A stretch of DNA of 64,000 nt, taken from contig JAFDZM010000065.1 in the NCBI GenBank assembly GCA_018266915.1, positions 62,001 to 126,000 of the forward strand. The letters are read 5' to 3'. Shown here piece after piece: positions 25,993-35,018 of this stretch (its first letter is position 1; every line of letters starts with the position of its first letter). A program made the position numbers and the translations under genes. Origin of the DNA: Bacteroidota bacterium (GTDB lineage: Bacteria; Bacteroidota; Bacteroidia; Sphingobacteriales; Sphingobacteriaceae). A model generated the notes under the pieces. It made no database searches. It saw only the letters and a list, made by a program, of their open reading frames with translations, and was not told where the DNA came from.

Positions 25993-27510
25993 ATGAAGAA
26001 ATTGATACTAATTTTTGCAATCGTATTTGTGATATACGGCTGTAAAAAAGAAACTGCCGTTAAACAAACAGCGACTACTACTACAAGCAGTGATAACACA
26101 AGTGGCTCTGCTTCTGCAGGCGCTATCAAGGCACTGGCTTCAACCCCTGCAAGCGTATTACAGGGCGTAAACTGGGCCTGCCAGGGCGATAATTTTGCCG
26201 ATACTATTTTAGTGCTAAGCGGGCTTACGTCAGCCGATAGTTATGCGACTGTCACAGCTAAAACCAATTCAATACTTACATCATTACAAAGTAATACAGG
26301 CGCCAATACCATCAGGATACCGGTTAATTACCCCACAACTTCACAATCGTGGTGGAATTCTTATACTGCGGTTATCGATGCTGCAACTGCAAAGGGGCTG
26401 AATGTGATAATCGGTTGCTGGGAAAGTAAATCATCTGAGGATGGTAAAATTGACAACACGACCCAATTCTGGGCGATGTGGCAAACGGTGGTCAACAAGT
26501 ATGCCAATAACTCTAAAGTTTATTTCGAGATATTTAACGAACCGCACGGTTATTCGCTTACTGACTGGACAAACATTTGCGCACAATGGCTAAGCAATTA
26601 CCCCAGCGTACCACAGGGACGCGTTTTGGTTGACGGCACCAGCTATGCACAAGATGTTACCGGCGTAGGTGTCGATAGCCGGCTTACAAATTGCTTGTTA
26701 TCTATACATGATTATACCTTTTTTACCAGTTCATCACTTACCACCGCTTACTCGTGGGAGACCAGGCTTGCCGCAAACGTGGGCAGCTATGCAAGCAGAA
26801 CTGTATTGACAGAGTTCGGTGTAACAATGAATAGCGGTGAAAACTTCACAGGAGCAATTGGCGGGAATGAAGACATAGCCTACATACAAGGATTTACCAA
26901 CAAGGTTCGTGCTACCGGCATGGGCAGCGTTTACTGGCCGGGCATCCGCACAGGCGATAACTATGCGATGGAAACCCTCCAGGGTTCAGGAAATAGTCTG
27001 ACTCTATCAAACAACAACACTTCAGGATTAAGCCGGTTAAAGTATGGTTGGGGTGTCGGTACAGGTGGTACTGATGTATTCTATTCAGGAGCGTATTACC
27101 GCTTCCTCAACATGAATAGCGGACAGGCTATGGATGTAAACGGTGCCTCTACAACAAACGGAGCAAGTATTATCCAATGGCCGCAAAATGGTGGGAATAA
27201 CCAACAGTGGGTCATCACCGATAATGGGAATGGTTACTATAAAATAACTAATCGCAACAGCGGCCAGGCGCTTGATGTCAATGGCGGTTCCACAACAGCC
27301 GGAGCAACTATTATTCAATGGCCCTGGAATGGCGGCAACAACCAGCAATGGCAGCTGACATCAACCGGAACCGGAATTTACAAAGTGATCAACCGTAATA
27401 GTGGTGATGTTGTTGACGTGAGTAGTGCCTCTAAAACAAATGGGGCCTCGGTCATTCAATGGACATGGAACGGAGGGTCAAATCAGCAATGGCAGATTAT
27501 ACAAGAATGA
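25993..27510 (+). CDS. GH5 glycosidase with C-terminal ricin-type (CBM13-like) module
   Basis: A 505-residue lipoprotein. The ATG at 25993 gives the leader MKKLILIFAIVFVIYGCKK with a lipobox cysteine; the longer frame from 25963 would bury it. The GH5 barrel has E183 (IFNEPHG, acid/base) and E274 (LTEFGV, nucleophile). The last about 135 residues form a beta-trefoil of three repeats, each ending in a QQW motif (NNQQWVI, NNQQWQL, SNQQWQI) and sharing LDVNG-type sugar-binding segments. Such modules bind galactose or xylan. The enzyme probably makes the endo-type cut in this locus, on a galactosylated plant polysaccharide; the GH5 subfamily cannot be fixed by eye. Confidence 0.9.
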   Translation: MKKLILIFAIVFVIYGCKKETAVKQTATTTTSSDNTSGSASAGAIKALASTPASVLQGVNWACQGDNFADTILVLSGLTSADSYATVTAKTNSILTSLQSNTGANTIRIPVNYPTTSQSWWNSYTAVIDAATAKGLNVIIGCWESKSSEDGKIDNTTQFWAMWQTVVNKYANNSKVYFEIFNEPHGYSLTDWTNICAQWLSNYPSVPQGRVLVDGTSYAQDVTGVGVDSRLTNCLLSIHDYTFFTSSSLTTAYSWETRLAANVGSYASRTVLTEFGVTMNSGENFTGAIGGNEDIAYIQGFTNKVRATGMGSVYWPGIRTGDNYAMETLQGSGNSLTLSNNNTSGLSRLKYGWGVGTGGTDVFYSGAYYRFLNMNSGQAMDVNGASTTNGASIIQWPQNGGNNQQWVITDNGNGYYKITNRNSGQALDVNGGSTTAGATIIQWPWNGGNNQQWQLTSTGTGIYKVINRNSGDVVDVSSASKTNGASVIQWTWNGGSNQQWQIIQE

Positions 27511-27540
27511 TGTTATGCCAAAGAATATTAATTTATCTAT

Positions 27541-29973
27541 ATGAGAACTAAAATACTACCCTTGCTTTGCTTGTTGTCTTCATTGACATTTTCGGATGGC
27601 TTGCATGCACAGCAAAACAAGGGATCTTTATTATTTGATGATGGGTGGTTTTTTCACAAGGGAGAAATTTCCGCAGGTGAAAAAGGCGGTGTGCCGGGCA
27701 CGGAATGGCGAAATGTACAAATACCACACGATTGGAGTATAGAAGGGCCATTTAACGATGAGTGGGCAAGCGCCACGGCTTATTTGCCAGGTGGCATAGG
27801 CTGGTATAAAAAATCATTTAACGCACCTATAAGTTGGAAAGGCAAAAAAGTATTCATCAATTTCGATGGCGTTTACAAGAACAGCGAAGTATGGATCAAC
27901 GGCCATTTTCTGGGTAAAAGGCCGAACGGTTTTGTTTCTTTTGAATACGATCTTTCTTCCTATCTCAACTTTGGCGGGAAGAATCTGATCTCAGTAAAAG
28001 CAGATCATTCTGAGTTTGCTGATTCGCGCTGGTATACGGGCTCAGGTATTTATAGAGATGTACACCTGATTGTTAAAGACCCGGTTTATGTGCGGCCTGG
28101 AGGTATTGCATTTTCTACACCAGAAGTTGCGGCACAATCAGCTACTGTACAAGCGAATGCTGAAATAAATAACAGTACTAATAAACCTTCAGCCGTCACA
28201 ATAAAAATGATTTTGGTCGATCCTAAAGGAAAAGTTGCGGCTCAGGAGGAACAAAAAATGTCGGCAAAATCCGGTGTAAATTCAGTTCATTTCAAACGGC
28301 AGTTTTCAAATCCTTTGTTATGGAGCATTGATGCACCTAACCTATATCAACTGAAATTGTCTGTTATCCGCGATGGAAAAATAATTGATGAGGTAACTCA
28401 GGCTGTGGGTATCAGAAGCATCCATTTTGATGCGGATAAAGGATTTTATCTGAATGATAAAAGTCTCAAACTAAAGGGTGTCTGCATTCATGACGATGCC
28501 GGGGCGCTGGGCGTAGCTGTACCAGAAGAAGTATGGGTAAGACGTTTAAAGGCTCTGAAAGATGCAGGCGTAAACTCCTTGCGATTGAGTCATAACCCAC
28601 ATGCTTCGTATTTGTATGATCTGTGCGATCAAATGGGTTTTCTGGTGATGGATGAATTTTCTGATGAATGGGAACTCGGTAAAAACAAATGGGTAAAAGG
28701 TTGGAATGTGGGTATACCTTCAAAAGACGGATATCACGAATATTTTAAAGAATGGGCCCATCGAGACATTGAATCAATGATAAAAAGGGACCGCAATCAT
28801 CCATCCATTATCATGTGGAGTATCGGCAATGAAATTGACTATCCTAACGACCCTTATTCGCATCCTGTATTGGATAGCGGCAGGAATCCGCAGATATATG
28901 GCCGGGGCTATTCTGCCAAGAATCCACCAGCAAGCGAGATGACCGTTATTGCCACGGATTTGGTAAAAACCGTAAAGGCTATTGATACAACGAGACCGGT
29001 TACAGCAGCTTTGGCGGGTGTGGTGATGTCGAATAAAGTTGGTTATCCCGAAGTATTGGATGTGGTAGGCTATAATTACCAGGAATATCGTTATGCCGCT
29101 GATCATAAACAATACCCAAACCGGGTAATTTACGGAAGCGAGAATGGCATGGCGCGCCAGGCATGGGACGCTGTGGATACCAATCAGTACATCTCCGGTC
29201 AGTTTTTATGGACGGGGATCGATTACCTGGGCGAGGCAGGCAGATGGCCGCAAAGAAGTAACGGCGCAGGACTGATTGACCTTGCCGGATTCAAAAAACC
29301 GGAGTATTATTATCGCCAAAGCCTGTGGGCCGCTAAGCCAATGGTGTATCTCGGTGTAAAAGAAATTACCAAACGCGAGGATAACGGCATCTGGAGCCAT
29401 AGAAATGTTCAATCAACTTGGAACTGGCCGGAAAACAGCAAACTTAGAGTAGAGTGTTTTACCAATTGCAAGGAAGCCGAGTTATTTCTGAATGGTAAGT
29501 CCTTAGGGAAAGTGCTGAGAGATACCAGCAAAGGGCAGATACCATCATGGGTTGTCGATTATCAATCTGGCGAGCTATCGGTAAAAGGATATAATGATGG
29601 AAAGCTGGTGGCAACTTATGCCATAAAAACTTTTGGTAATGCCGCCCAGATCAAGGCAACCCCCGATCAGACGATCTTCTCAAAATCGAAAAAAGGATTA
29701 TGCCAGGTGGAACTGCAAATTGCGGATGAGAACGGCAACCCGGTTTACACGGCCGAAAATGAGATCAGTGTTAACATATCCGGCAATGCAAAACTGCTGG
29801 GGCTTGAAAGCGGAAGTACCACCAGCCATGAAAGCTACCAGGCTGATCACAGACAAGCGCTGAATGGCAAGCTGATGGCCTATATCCAAACCAATGGCAA
29901 GCCCGGGAACATCACTGTTTCCTTTAGTGCCAAAGACCTTAAACCAGCTTCGGTCAACTTATCCGTCAAATAA
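27541..29973 (+). CDS. GH2 beta-galactosidase-like enzyme
   Basis: An 810-residue exported GH2 enzyme (leader ending GLHAQ). A sugar-binding jelly roll (about 45-190) and an immunoglobulin-like domain precede the TIM barrel. The acid/base is E431 in MWSIGNEIDYP and the nucleophile E534 in YGSENGM. A C-terminal Ig-like DUF4982 type region follows. Neighbouring GH35 and galactokinase genes favour beta-galactosidase over mannosidase or glucuronidase. It is 30 bp after the GH5 gene and in the same operon. Confidence 0.9.
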   Translation: MRTKILPLLCLLSSLTFSDGLHAQQNKGSLLFDDGWFFHKGEISAGEKGGVPGTEWRNVQIPHDWSIEGPFNDEWASATAYLPGGIGWYKKSFNAPISWKGKKVFINFDGVYKNSEVWINGHFLGKRPNGFVSFEYDLSSYLNFGGKNLISVKADHSEFADSRWYTGSGIYRDVHLIVKDPVYVRPGGIAFSTPEVAAQSATVQANAEINNSTNKPSAVTIKMILVDPKGKVAAQEEQKMSAKSGVNSVHFKRQFSNPLLWSIDAPNLYQLKLSVIRDGKIIDEVTQAVGIRSIHFDADKGFYLNDKSLKLKGVCIHDDAGALGVAVPEEVWVRRLKALKDAGVNSLRLSHNPHASYLYDLCDQMGFLVMDEFSDEWELGKNKWVKGWNVGIPSKDGYHEYFKEWAHRDIESMIKRDRNHPSIIMWSIGNEIDYPNDPYSHPVLDSGRNPQIYGRGYSAKNPPASEMTVIATDLVKTVKAIDTTRPVTAALAGVVMSNKVGYPEVLDVVGYNYQEYRYAADHKQYPNRVIYGSENGMARQAWDAVDTNQYISGQFLWTGIDYLGEAGRWPQRSNGAGLIDLAGFKKPEYYYRQSLWAAKPMVYLGVKEITKREDNGIWSHRNVQSTWNWPENSKLRVECFTNCKEAELFLNGKSLGKVLRDTSKGQIPSWVVDYQSGELSVKGYNDGKLVATYAIKTFGNAAQIKATPDQTIFSKSKKGLCQVELQIADENGNPVYTAENEISVNISGNAKLLGLESGSTTSHESYQADHRQALNGKLMAYIQTNGKPGNITVSFSAKDLKPASVNLSVK

Positions 29974-29999
29974 TCACACAGAAAATTCTTCGAACTTAT

Positions 30000-31823
30000 A
30001 TGCAAAAATTAAAATATTTCATCGCCTGCCTGTTGATGCTGTCGGTAATAGCGGTCAGGGCGCAGGGAAGCAAACATACATTTGAACTGGCCGACTCGGC
30101 CTTCATGCTCGATGGCAAGCCTTTTCAGATGATCAGTGGGGAGATGCATTATCCGCGCATACCGCGCGAAGCCTGGCGGGCACGAATGAAGATGGCAAAA
30201 GCCATGGGTTTGAATACCGTCGGCACCTATGTTTTTTGGAACGTGCATGAGCCTCAAAAAGGCAAATTTGATTTTTCGGGGAATAATGATGTTGCAGAGT
30301 TTGTGAAGATAGCGAAGGAAGAAGGACTTTGGGTTATCCTTCGCCCAAGCCCCTATATCTGTGCGGAATGGGAGTTTGGGGGTTATCCTTACTGGCTGCA
30401 GAACGAAAAAGGACTGATTGTGCGTAGCAAAGAGCCGCATTACCTGCAAGAGTACGCGACATACATTAAGGAGATAGGAAAAAGATTAGCGCCATTACAG
30501 GTGAATCACGGCGGTAATATTTTGATGGTTCAAATAGAGAATGAGTATGGCTCTTACGGCAGCGATAAGGAATACCTGGCCATTAATCAGAAACTGTTTA
30601 AAGAAGCTGGTTTTGATGGGCTGCTTTATACCTGTGACCCGCCTGCCGATTTGGTAAAAGGGCATTTGCCGGGATTGCTTCCAGCAGTAAATAGTTTGGA
30701 TAACCCTGCGAAGGTGAAGCAGATCATCAGGGAAAATCACGATGGAAAGGGCCCATTTTATATAGCCGAATGGTACCCGGCCTGGTTTGATTGGTGGGGA
30801 ACGACACATCATACTGTCCCGGCAGCACAATATACCGGTCGCCTGGATTCAGTGCTTGGGGCAGGGATATCCATTAATATGTATATGTTTCATGGTGGTA
30901 CAACACGCAGCTTTATGAATGGTGCCAATTTTAAAGACAATACGCCTTACGAACCGCAGATCAGTAGTTATGATTATGATGCGCCGCTTGATGAAGCTGG
31001 AAACGCAACAGCCAAGTACTATGCATTTCGTGATGTTATCAAAAAGCATTTACCTGCAGGACAAACATTGCCTGAAGTGCCGGCAAAAAAGCCGGCTATC
31101 AGCATTCCGGATATTAAACTAACAAGCTCATCAGCTATTTTAAGCAATCTTCCTGCTCCAAAAAACAGTTTAGACGCGCTCACTTTTGAAGACCTGCACC
31201 AGCCTTATGGTTTTGTTTTATACCGGACCAAAATCCAGGGGGGTAAAACAGGCACGCTTCGCTTGGCAGGGTTAAGAGATTATGCTGTAGTAATGATAAA
31301 CGGCAAGCGTGTCGGTATGTTAGATCGTCGTTTAAATCAGGATAGTTTAAGTCTAACTTTACCCAAAGGACCAATCACCCTTGATATCCTCGTCGAAAAC
31401 CTTGGTCGTATCAACTTCGGAAAATACCTTTTGCAGAATAAAAAAGGTCTGACTGGCGAGGTATCATTTGCCGGCCGTAAAGTGCAACATTGGAGCATGT
31501 ACGGGCTGCCGTTTGACAATGTCAACACCATAAAATACGCAGCAAGTGCTCCTAATAAAAATCAGCCTGTGATTCTGAAAGGAAAATTCGACCTAAAAAC
31601 TATTGGTGACACTTACCTGGATATGCAGAATTGGGGTAAAGGCGTGGTTTGGGTAAACGGGCATAACCTTGGCCGATATTGGAAGGTCGGTCCGCAACAA
31701 ACAGTGTATGTGCCTGCAGAGTGGTTGAAGAAAAAGGATAATGACATCGAGGTGCTTGAATTATTGAATCCGCATAAAACCATATCGGCCATTTCAACCC
31801 CAATATTGGATAAGCTTCAGTAA
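30000..31823 (+). CDS. GH35 beta-galactosidase
   Basis: A 607-residue exported enzyme (leader ending VIAVRAQ). The family motif GGNILMVQIENEYGSYG contains the acid/base E182, and E257 in YIAEWYPAWFDWWG is the nucleophile. Early PRIPREAWRARMKMAKAMG and RPSPYICAEWEFGGYPYWL are standard GH35 barrel segments. Two jelly-roll domains follow. It removes terminal beta-galactose in the periplasm. It lies 26 bp after the GH2 gene and 18 bp before galK. Confidence 0.94.
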   Translation: MQKLKYFIACLLMLSVIAVRAQGSKHTFELADSAFMLDGKPFQMISGEMHYPRIPREAWRARMKMAKAMGLNTVGTYVFWNVHEPQKGKFDFSGNNDVAEFVKIAKEEGLWVILRPSPYICAEWEFGGYPYWLQNEKGLIVRSKEPHYLQEYATYIKEIGKRLAPLQVNHGGNILMVQIENEYGSYGSDKEYLAINQKLFKEAGFDGLLYTCDPPADLVKGHLPGLLPAVNSLDNPAKVKQIIRENHDGKGPFYIAEWYPAWFDWWGTTHHTVPAAQYTGRLDSVLGAGISINMYMFHGGTTRSFMNGANFKDNTPYEPQISSYDYDAPLDEAGNATAKYYAFRDVIKKHLPAGQTLPEVPAKKPAISIPDIKLTSSSAILSNLPAPKNSLDALTFEDLHQPYGFVLYRTKIQGGKTGTLRLAGLRDYAVVMINGKRVGMLDRRLNQDSLSLTLPKGPITLDILVENLGRINFGKYLLQNKKGLTGEVSFAGRKVQHWSMYGLPFDNVNTIKYAASAPNKNQPVILKGKFDLKTIGDTYLDMQNWGKGVVWVNGHNLGRYWKVGPQQTVYVPAEWLKKKDNDIEVLELLNPHKTISAISTPILDKLQ

Positions 31824-31841
31824 GGCCAGAATAAACTTATT

Positions 31842-33002
31842 ATGTTCCCGGAATTACTAAAGCACGAATTTGAACGATTTTACAACCGAAAACCGGCTGG
31901 AATATACTTCTGTCCGGGTCGGGTGAACCTGATTGGTGAGCATATTGATTATAACGGTGGCCTGGTGATGCCCTGCGCTATCAATATGGGAACTTACCTC
32001 GTAATGGCGCCCAACGAATCAGGTAAAATCCGTATCCGCAGTCTAAATTTTGAGGATCATCTTGAAATTCCGGTAACAGACAGGTACAATAAAACAGGCG
32101 GTTTTTGGTATAACTATCCGCTTGGTGTGATTGATCGTTTTTCCGTCGGTGGACAGTGCTTCGGTGGGATTGACTTGCTATATTTCGGGAATCTGCCGAT
32201 CGGTTCAGGGCTTTCTTCATCGGCATCGATTGAGATACTGACGGCATTTGCGCTGAACGATTACTTTCAATTAGGTTATGATCGTCTTGGACTGGTTAAA
32301 CTCGCAAAAGAAACCGAGAATCATTTTATCGGTGTTAATAGTGGTGTGATGGATCCTTTTGCTGTAGTATTTGGCTCAAAGGATACTGCGATGGTGCTGA
32401 ATTGCCAAACCCTGAACTATAAGCCAGTGAGCTTTCAACTACATAATCATATTCTCGCGATTATCAATACCCATAAACCACATAAACTGGCCGAATCAAA
32501 ATATAATGAGCGGGTGAGGGAATGCGGTATTGCCCTGGCTTTGTTGAACCAGATTTTACCGGTGGAGAATCTTTGTCAGGTCACTCCTTGTGAGCTTCAC
32601 ATGCATCAGCATCTTATTTCGGATATAACCATCTATAAGCGCGCCCTGCATGTGGTTGAGGAAAATGAGCGCGTGATAAAAGCCGCTGCTTTACTGGAGG
32701 CAAACAACATTTGCGCATTTGGGAAACTGATGTACCAGTCGCACTATTCATTAAAAGAACTATACGAGGTAAGCGGAATAGAGTTGGATACCATCGTAGA
32801 GTTCAGCGAAGGATGGGAAGGCGTGATCGGTGCACGGATGACCGGCGCTGGTTTTGGAGGCTGTGCAATTGCATTGGTTGAAAAGGATGCTTTTCCCGCC
32901 TATTCAAATGCATTAGTCGATTTTTATGAAGACAGGATCGGTTACAAACCGTCCATTTATCAATCAGCTGTTAGCGATGGCGTTAGTTGGTTGCCATGCT
33001 AA
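31842..33002 (+). CDS. galK: Galactokinase
   Basis: A 386-residue cytoplasmic GHMP kinase that makes galactose-1-phosphate. The signatures are clear: CPGRVNLIGEHIDYNGG (substrate), GSGLSSSAS (ATP-binding glycine/serine loop) and MTGAGFGGCAIAL (motif 3). It ends the locus 1 operon and shows that the PUL feeds galactose into the Leloir pathway. The gene converges on the GH51 gene with a 12 bp gap and no obvious terminator between. Confidence 0.95.
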   Translation: MFPELLKHEFERFYNRKPAGIYFCPGRVNLIGEHIDYNGGLVMPCAINMGTYLVMAPNESGKIRIRSLNFEDHLEIPVTDRYNKTGGFWYNYPLGVIDRFSVGGQCFGGIDLLYFGNLPIGSGLSSSASIEILTAFALNDYFQLGYDRLGLVKLAKETENHFIGVNSGVMDPFAVVFGSKDTAMVLNCQTLNYKPVSFQLHNHILAIINTHKPHKLAESKYNERVRECGIALALLNQILPVENLCQVTPCELHMHQHLISDITIYKRALHVVEENERVIKAAALLEANNICAFGKLMYQSHYSLKELYEVSGIELDTIVEFSEGWEGVIGARMTGAGFGGCAIALVEKDAFPAYSNALVDFYEDRIGYKPSIYQSAVSDGVSWLPC

Positions 33003-33014
33003 CAGCTGATTACT

Positions 33015-35009
33015 TTAAAGTTCTGTATAACTTACTATAAGTACATTCACCGAGAGGCTTTCGAGTTTTATCTCCTGCTTTTTATAGTTCCAGCCAATCG
33101 TCCTTGTTTCAGGATGAATGCGGTATGGGTTATCAATACTATTGAAGAGTAGTTTATCACTTGATGCTAACTGAATCCACTCAGCGTTCCCGTTTTTTCC
33201 TTTTGATCCTTCAACATTAAGTTCAATATTACGCGGAGTTGTCGAAGCGTTAACCACTTTGATGATCAATTGCTTTTTATACGAATCAAATACCGCGCTG
33301 CTATACAAGCTATCCTGGCCGGTTACTGCTTTCCCATTCAGCAACACCGATGCGATATTAGTTCCCTTGTATTTTGAGAACATTTGCTGTACATAATAAT
33401 TTGGTGTTGCCACCGAATGCAGGTTATCAAACCAGATCAGATCCGGGCGCCATTGCCAGGCGTCAACGCGGGCAAGCAGCGGTGCATAAGATGCCATTTG
33501 TACCACATCAGCATTGCGTTCAAGTCCGGTCATAAATGCTGCTTCGGATAAGGCACTATACCATGTGTTATGGCTCTCCGGATGAGTATCCTTTTGCGTT
33601 TTGTCGTCGATGTGAGCAGCGTACTCTCCGGCAAAAACTTTTGAACTATTGCGGTTGTAGTTATCATAACGGGTAACGTTCTTCAGAAACCATTCAGGCC
33701 GCATGTAATAGTGCTCATCAATCAGGCTGGCCTTTTCATCTCGCATCACTTTGGAAAGATAATCGAACAAATCACCGCCCGGATAAGGGCCTGCGCTGCC
33801 TACCAATTTTATTTCGGGATATTTTGCCCAAATCGCTTTTGAAAACAGCCTGAACCGGTCAACATATTGTTCGCCCCATTGCTCATTTCCTACGCCAATC
33901 ATTTTTAGATTAAACGGTGCCGGGTGCCCCATCGCTGCACGAAGCTTGCCCCATTTTGTATCCGCTCCGCCATTGGCGAATTCGATCAGGTCGAGTGCAT
34001 CTTGAATGAAAGGATCGATCTGGTTAAGCGAAACAACTTCAGCGCTATTATACTGACAGGCCATCCCACAGTTTAAGATCGGCAGCGGCGAAGCGCCAAT
34101 ATCTTCACATAGCTGGAAATATTCATAAAAGCCCAGTCCAAACGACTGAAAATAGTCGGGTGTCTGGTGATCTTTCATCTCCATGTTCCAGCGGTTAATA
34201 ATGAGCTTCCGGTCTGCAACATCGCCTACTGTGCTTTTCCACTGATATCGGTTAGCCAGATCCCTTCCTTCCACAATACAGCCGCCGGGGAAACGCATAA
34301 ACCCAGGTTTCAGATCGGCCAGCTTCTGAACCAAATCAGCACGCATACCGTTTGGTCTGTGTTTCCAGGTATCGGCAGGAAAAAGAGAAACCATATCGAT
34401 CTCCAGCTTTCCCTGTCCTTCAAATATTACATTCAGCTTTCCGTTTGATGCCGATTCAGTAGGAGTAAGCGAAACGCGATAGGTTTCCCAGTCGCCTTTT
34501 ATCTCTTCAAGCGAGGCATGACCGATTGGCTTACCCTTCTCGTCTACTGCCTCAACCTTCACCTTAACATTACCTTCAACGGTATGCGCCAATATAGAAA
34601 AGTTGTATTGATGCCCCTTCTCAAAACCCATCCCTCTGAAGCCTTCATTAATAAGCACATATGAACCTTTGCCATTCTTTAATGATATGCTGGCATAACG
34701 GGCATTGCTGCCATTTCCACGGTTCACGATCAATAGTGATGCATCCGAACCATCCAATTGCTTATCGTCCCAGCCCATTGTCGGGTCTGCAAACTCAAAT
34801 GAGCGGTTCTTAACCATTTCAGCATAAATACCACCATCGGCCGCGAAGTTGATATCTTCGAAGAAAACACCCCACATGGTAGGTTGAATTTTCGGACTGG
34901 TCTTATCTACACGAACGGATAACTTCTCAGGCGCCTGCGCATGAGTCTTCTCTACCCAAAGCATGGAGGATACTATTAAAATAGCTCCTGCGGCTTTCAA
35001 CCTCATCAT
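33015..35009 (-). CDS. GH51 alpha-L-arabinofuranosidase (long form)
   Basis: A 664-residue exported enzyme (leader ending EKTHAQ). An N-terminal carbohydrate-binding-like domain (about 30-200) precedes the GH51 barrel. E376 in GVGNEQWGEQY is the acid/base, and the glutamate in FAGEYAAH is the probable nucleophile. A C-terminal beta-sandwich closes the chain. It removes alpha-L-arabinofuranose from arabinan, arabinogalactan or other arabinosylated glycans. Nine bp downstream of the second GH51 gene, so both are co-transcribed and of different architecture. Confidence 0.92.
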   Translation of the reverse strand: MMRLKAAGAILIVSSMLWVEKTHAQAPEKLSVRVDKTSPKIQPTMWGVFFEDINFAADGGIYAEMVKNRSFEFADPTMGWDDKQLDGSDASLLIVNRGNGSNARYASISLKNGKGSYVLINEGFRGMGFEKGHQYNFSILAHTVEGNVKVKVEAVDEKGKPIGHASLEEIKGDWETYRVSLTPTESASNGKLNVIFEGQGKLEIDMVSLFPADTWKHRPNGMRADLVQKLADLKPGFMRFPGGCIVEGRDLANRYQWKSTVGDVADRKLIINRWNMEMKDHQTPDYFQSFGLGFYEYFQLCEDIGASPLPILNCGMACQYNSAEVVSLNQIDPFIQDALDLIEFANGGADTKWGKLRAAMGHPAPFNLKMIGVGNEQWGEQYVDRFRLFSKAIWAKYPEIKLVGSAGPYPGGDLFDYLSKVMRDEKASLIDEHYYMRPEWFLKNVTRYDNYNRNSSKVFAGEYAAHIDDKTQKDTHPESHNTWYSALSEAAFMTGLERNADVVQMASYAPLLARVDAWQWRPDLIWFDNLHSVATPNYYVQQMFSKYKGTNIASVLLNGKAVTGQDSLYSSAVFDSYKKQLIIKVVNASTTPRNIELNVEGSKGKNGNAEWIQLASSDKLLFNSIDNPYRIHPETRTIGWNYKKQEIKLESLSVNVLIVSYTEL

Positions 35010-35018
35010 ACTAATATT

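Noticed and set aside
27085..27490. Threefold repeat suspected as a tandem DNA repeat or CRISPR
   Set aside because: It is the in-frame beta-trefoil repeat of the GH5 protein, with diverged DNA; there are no constant spacers.
30009..30449. A 146-residue minus-strand frame
   Set aside because: Fully antisense to the GH35 gene; no domain features.
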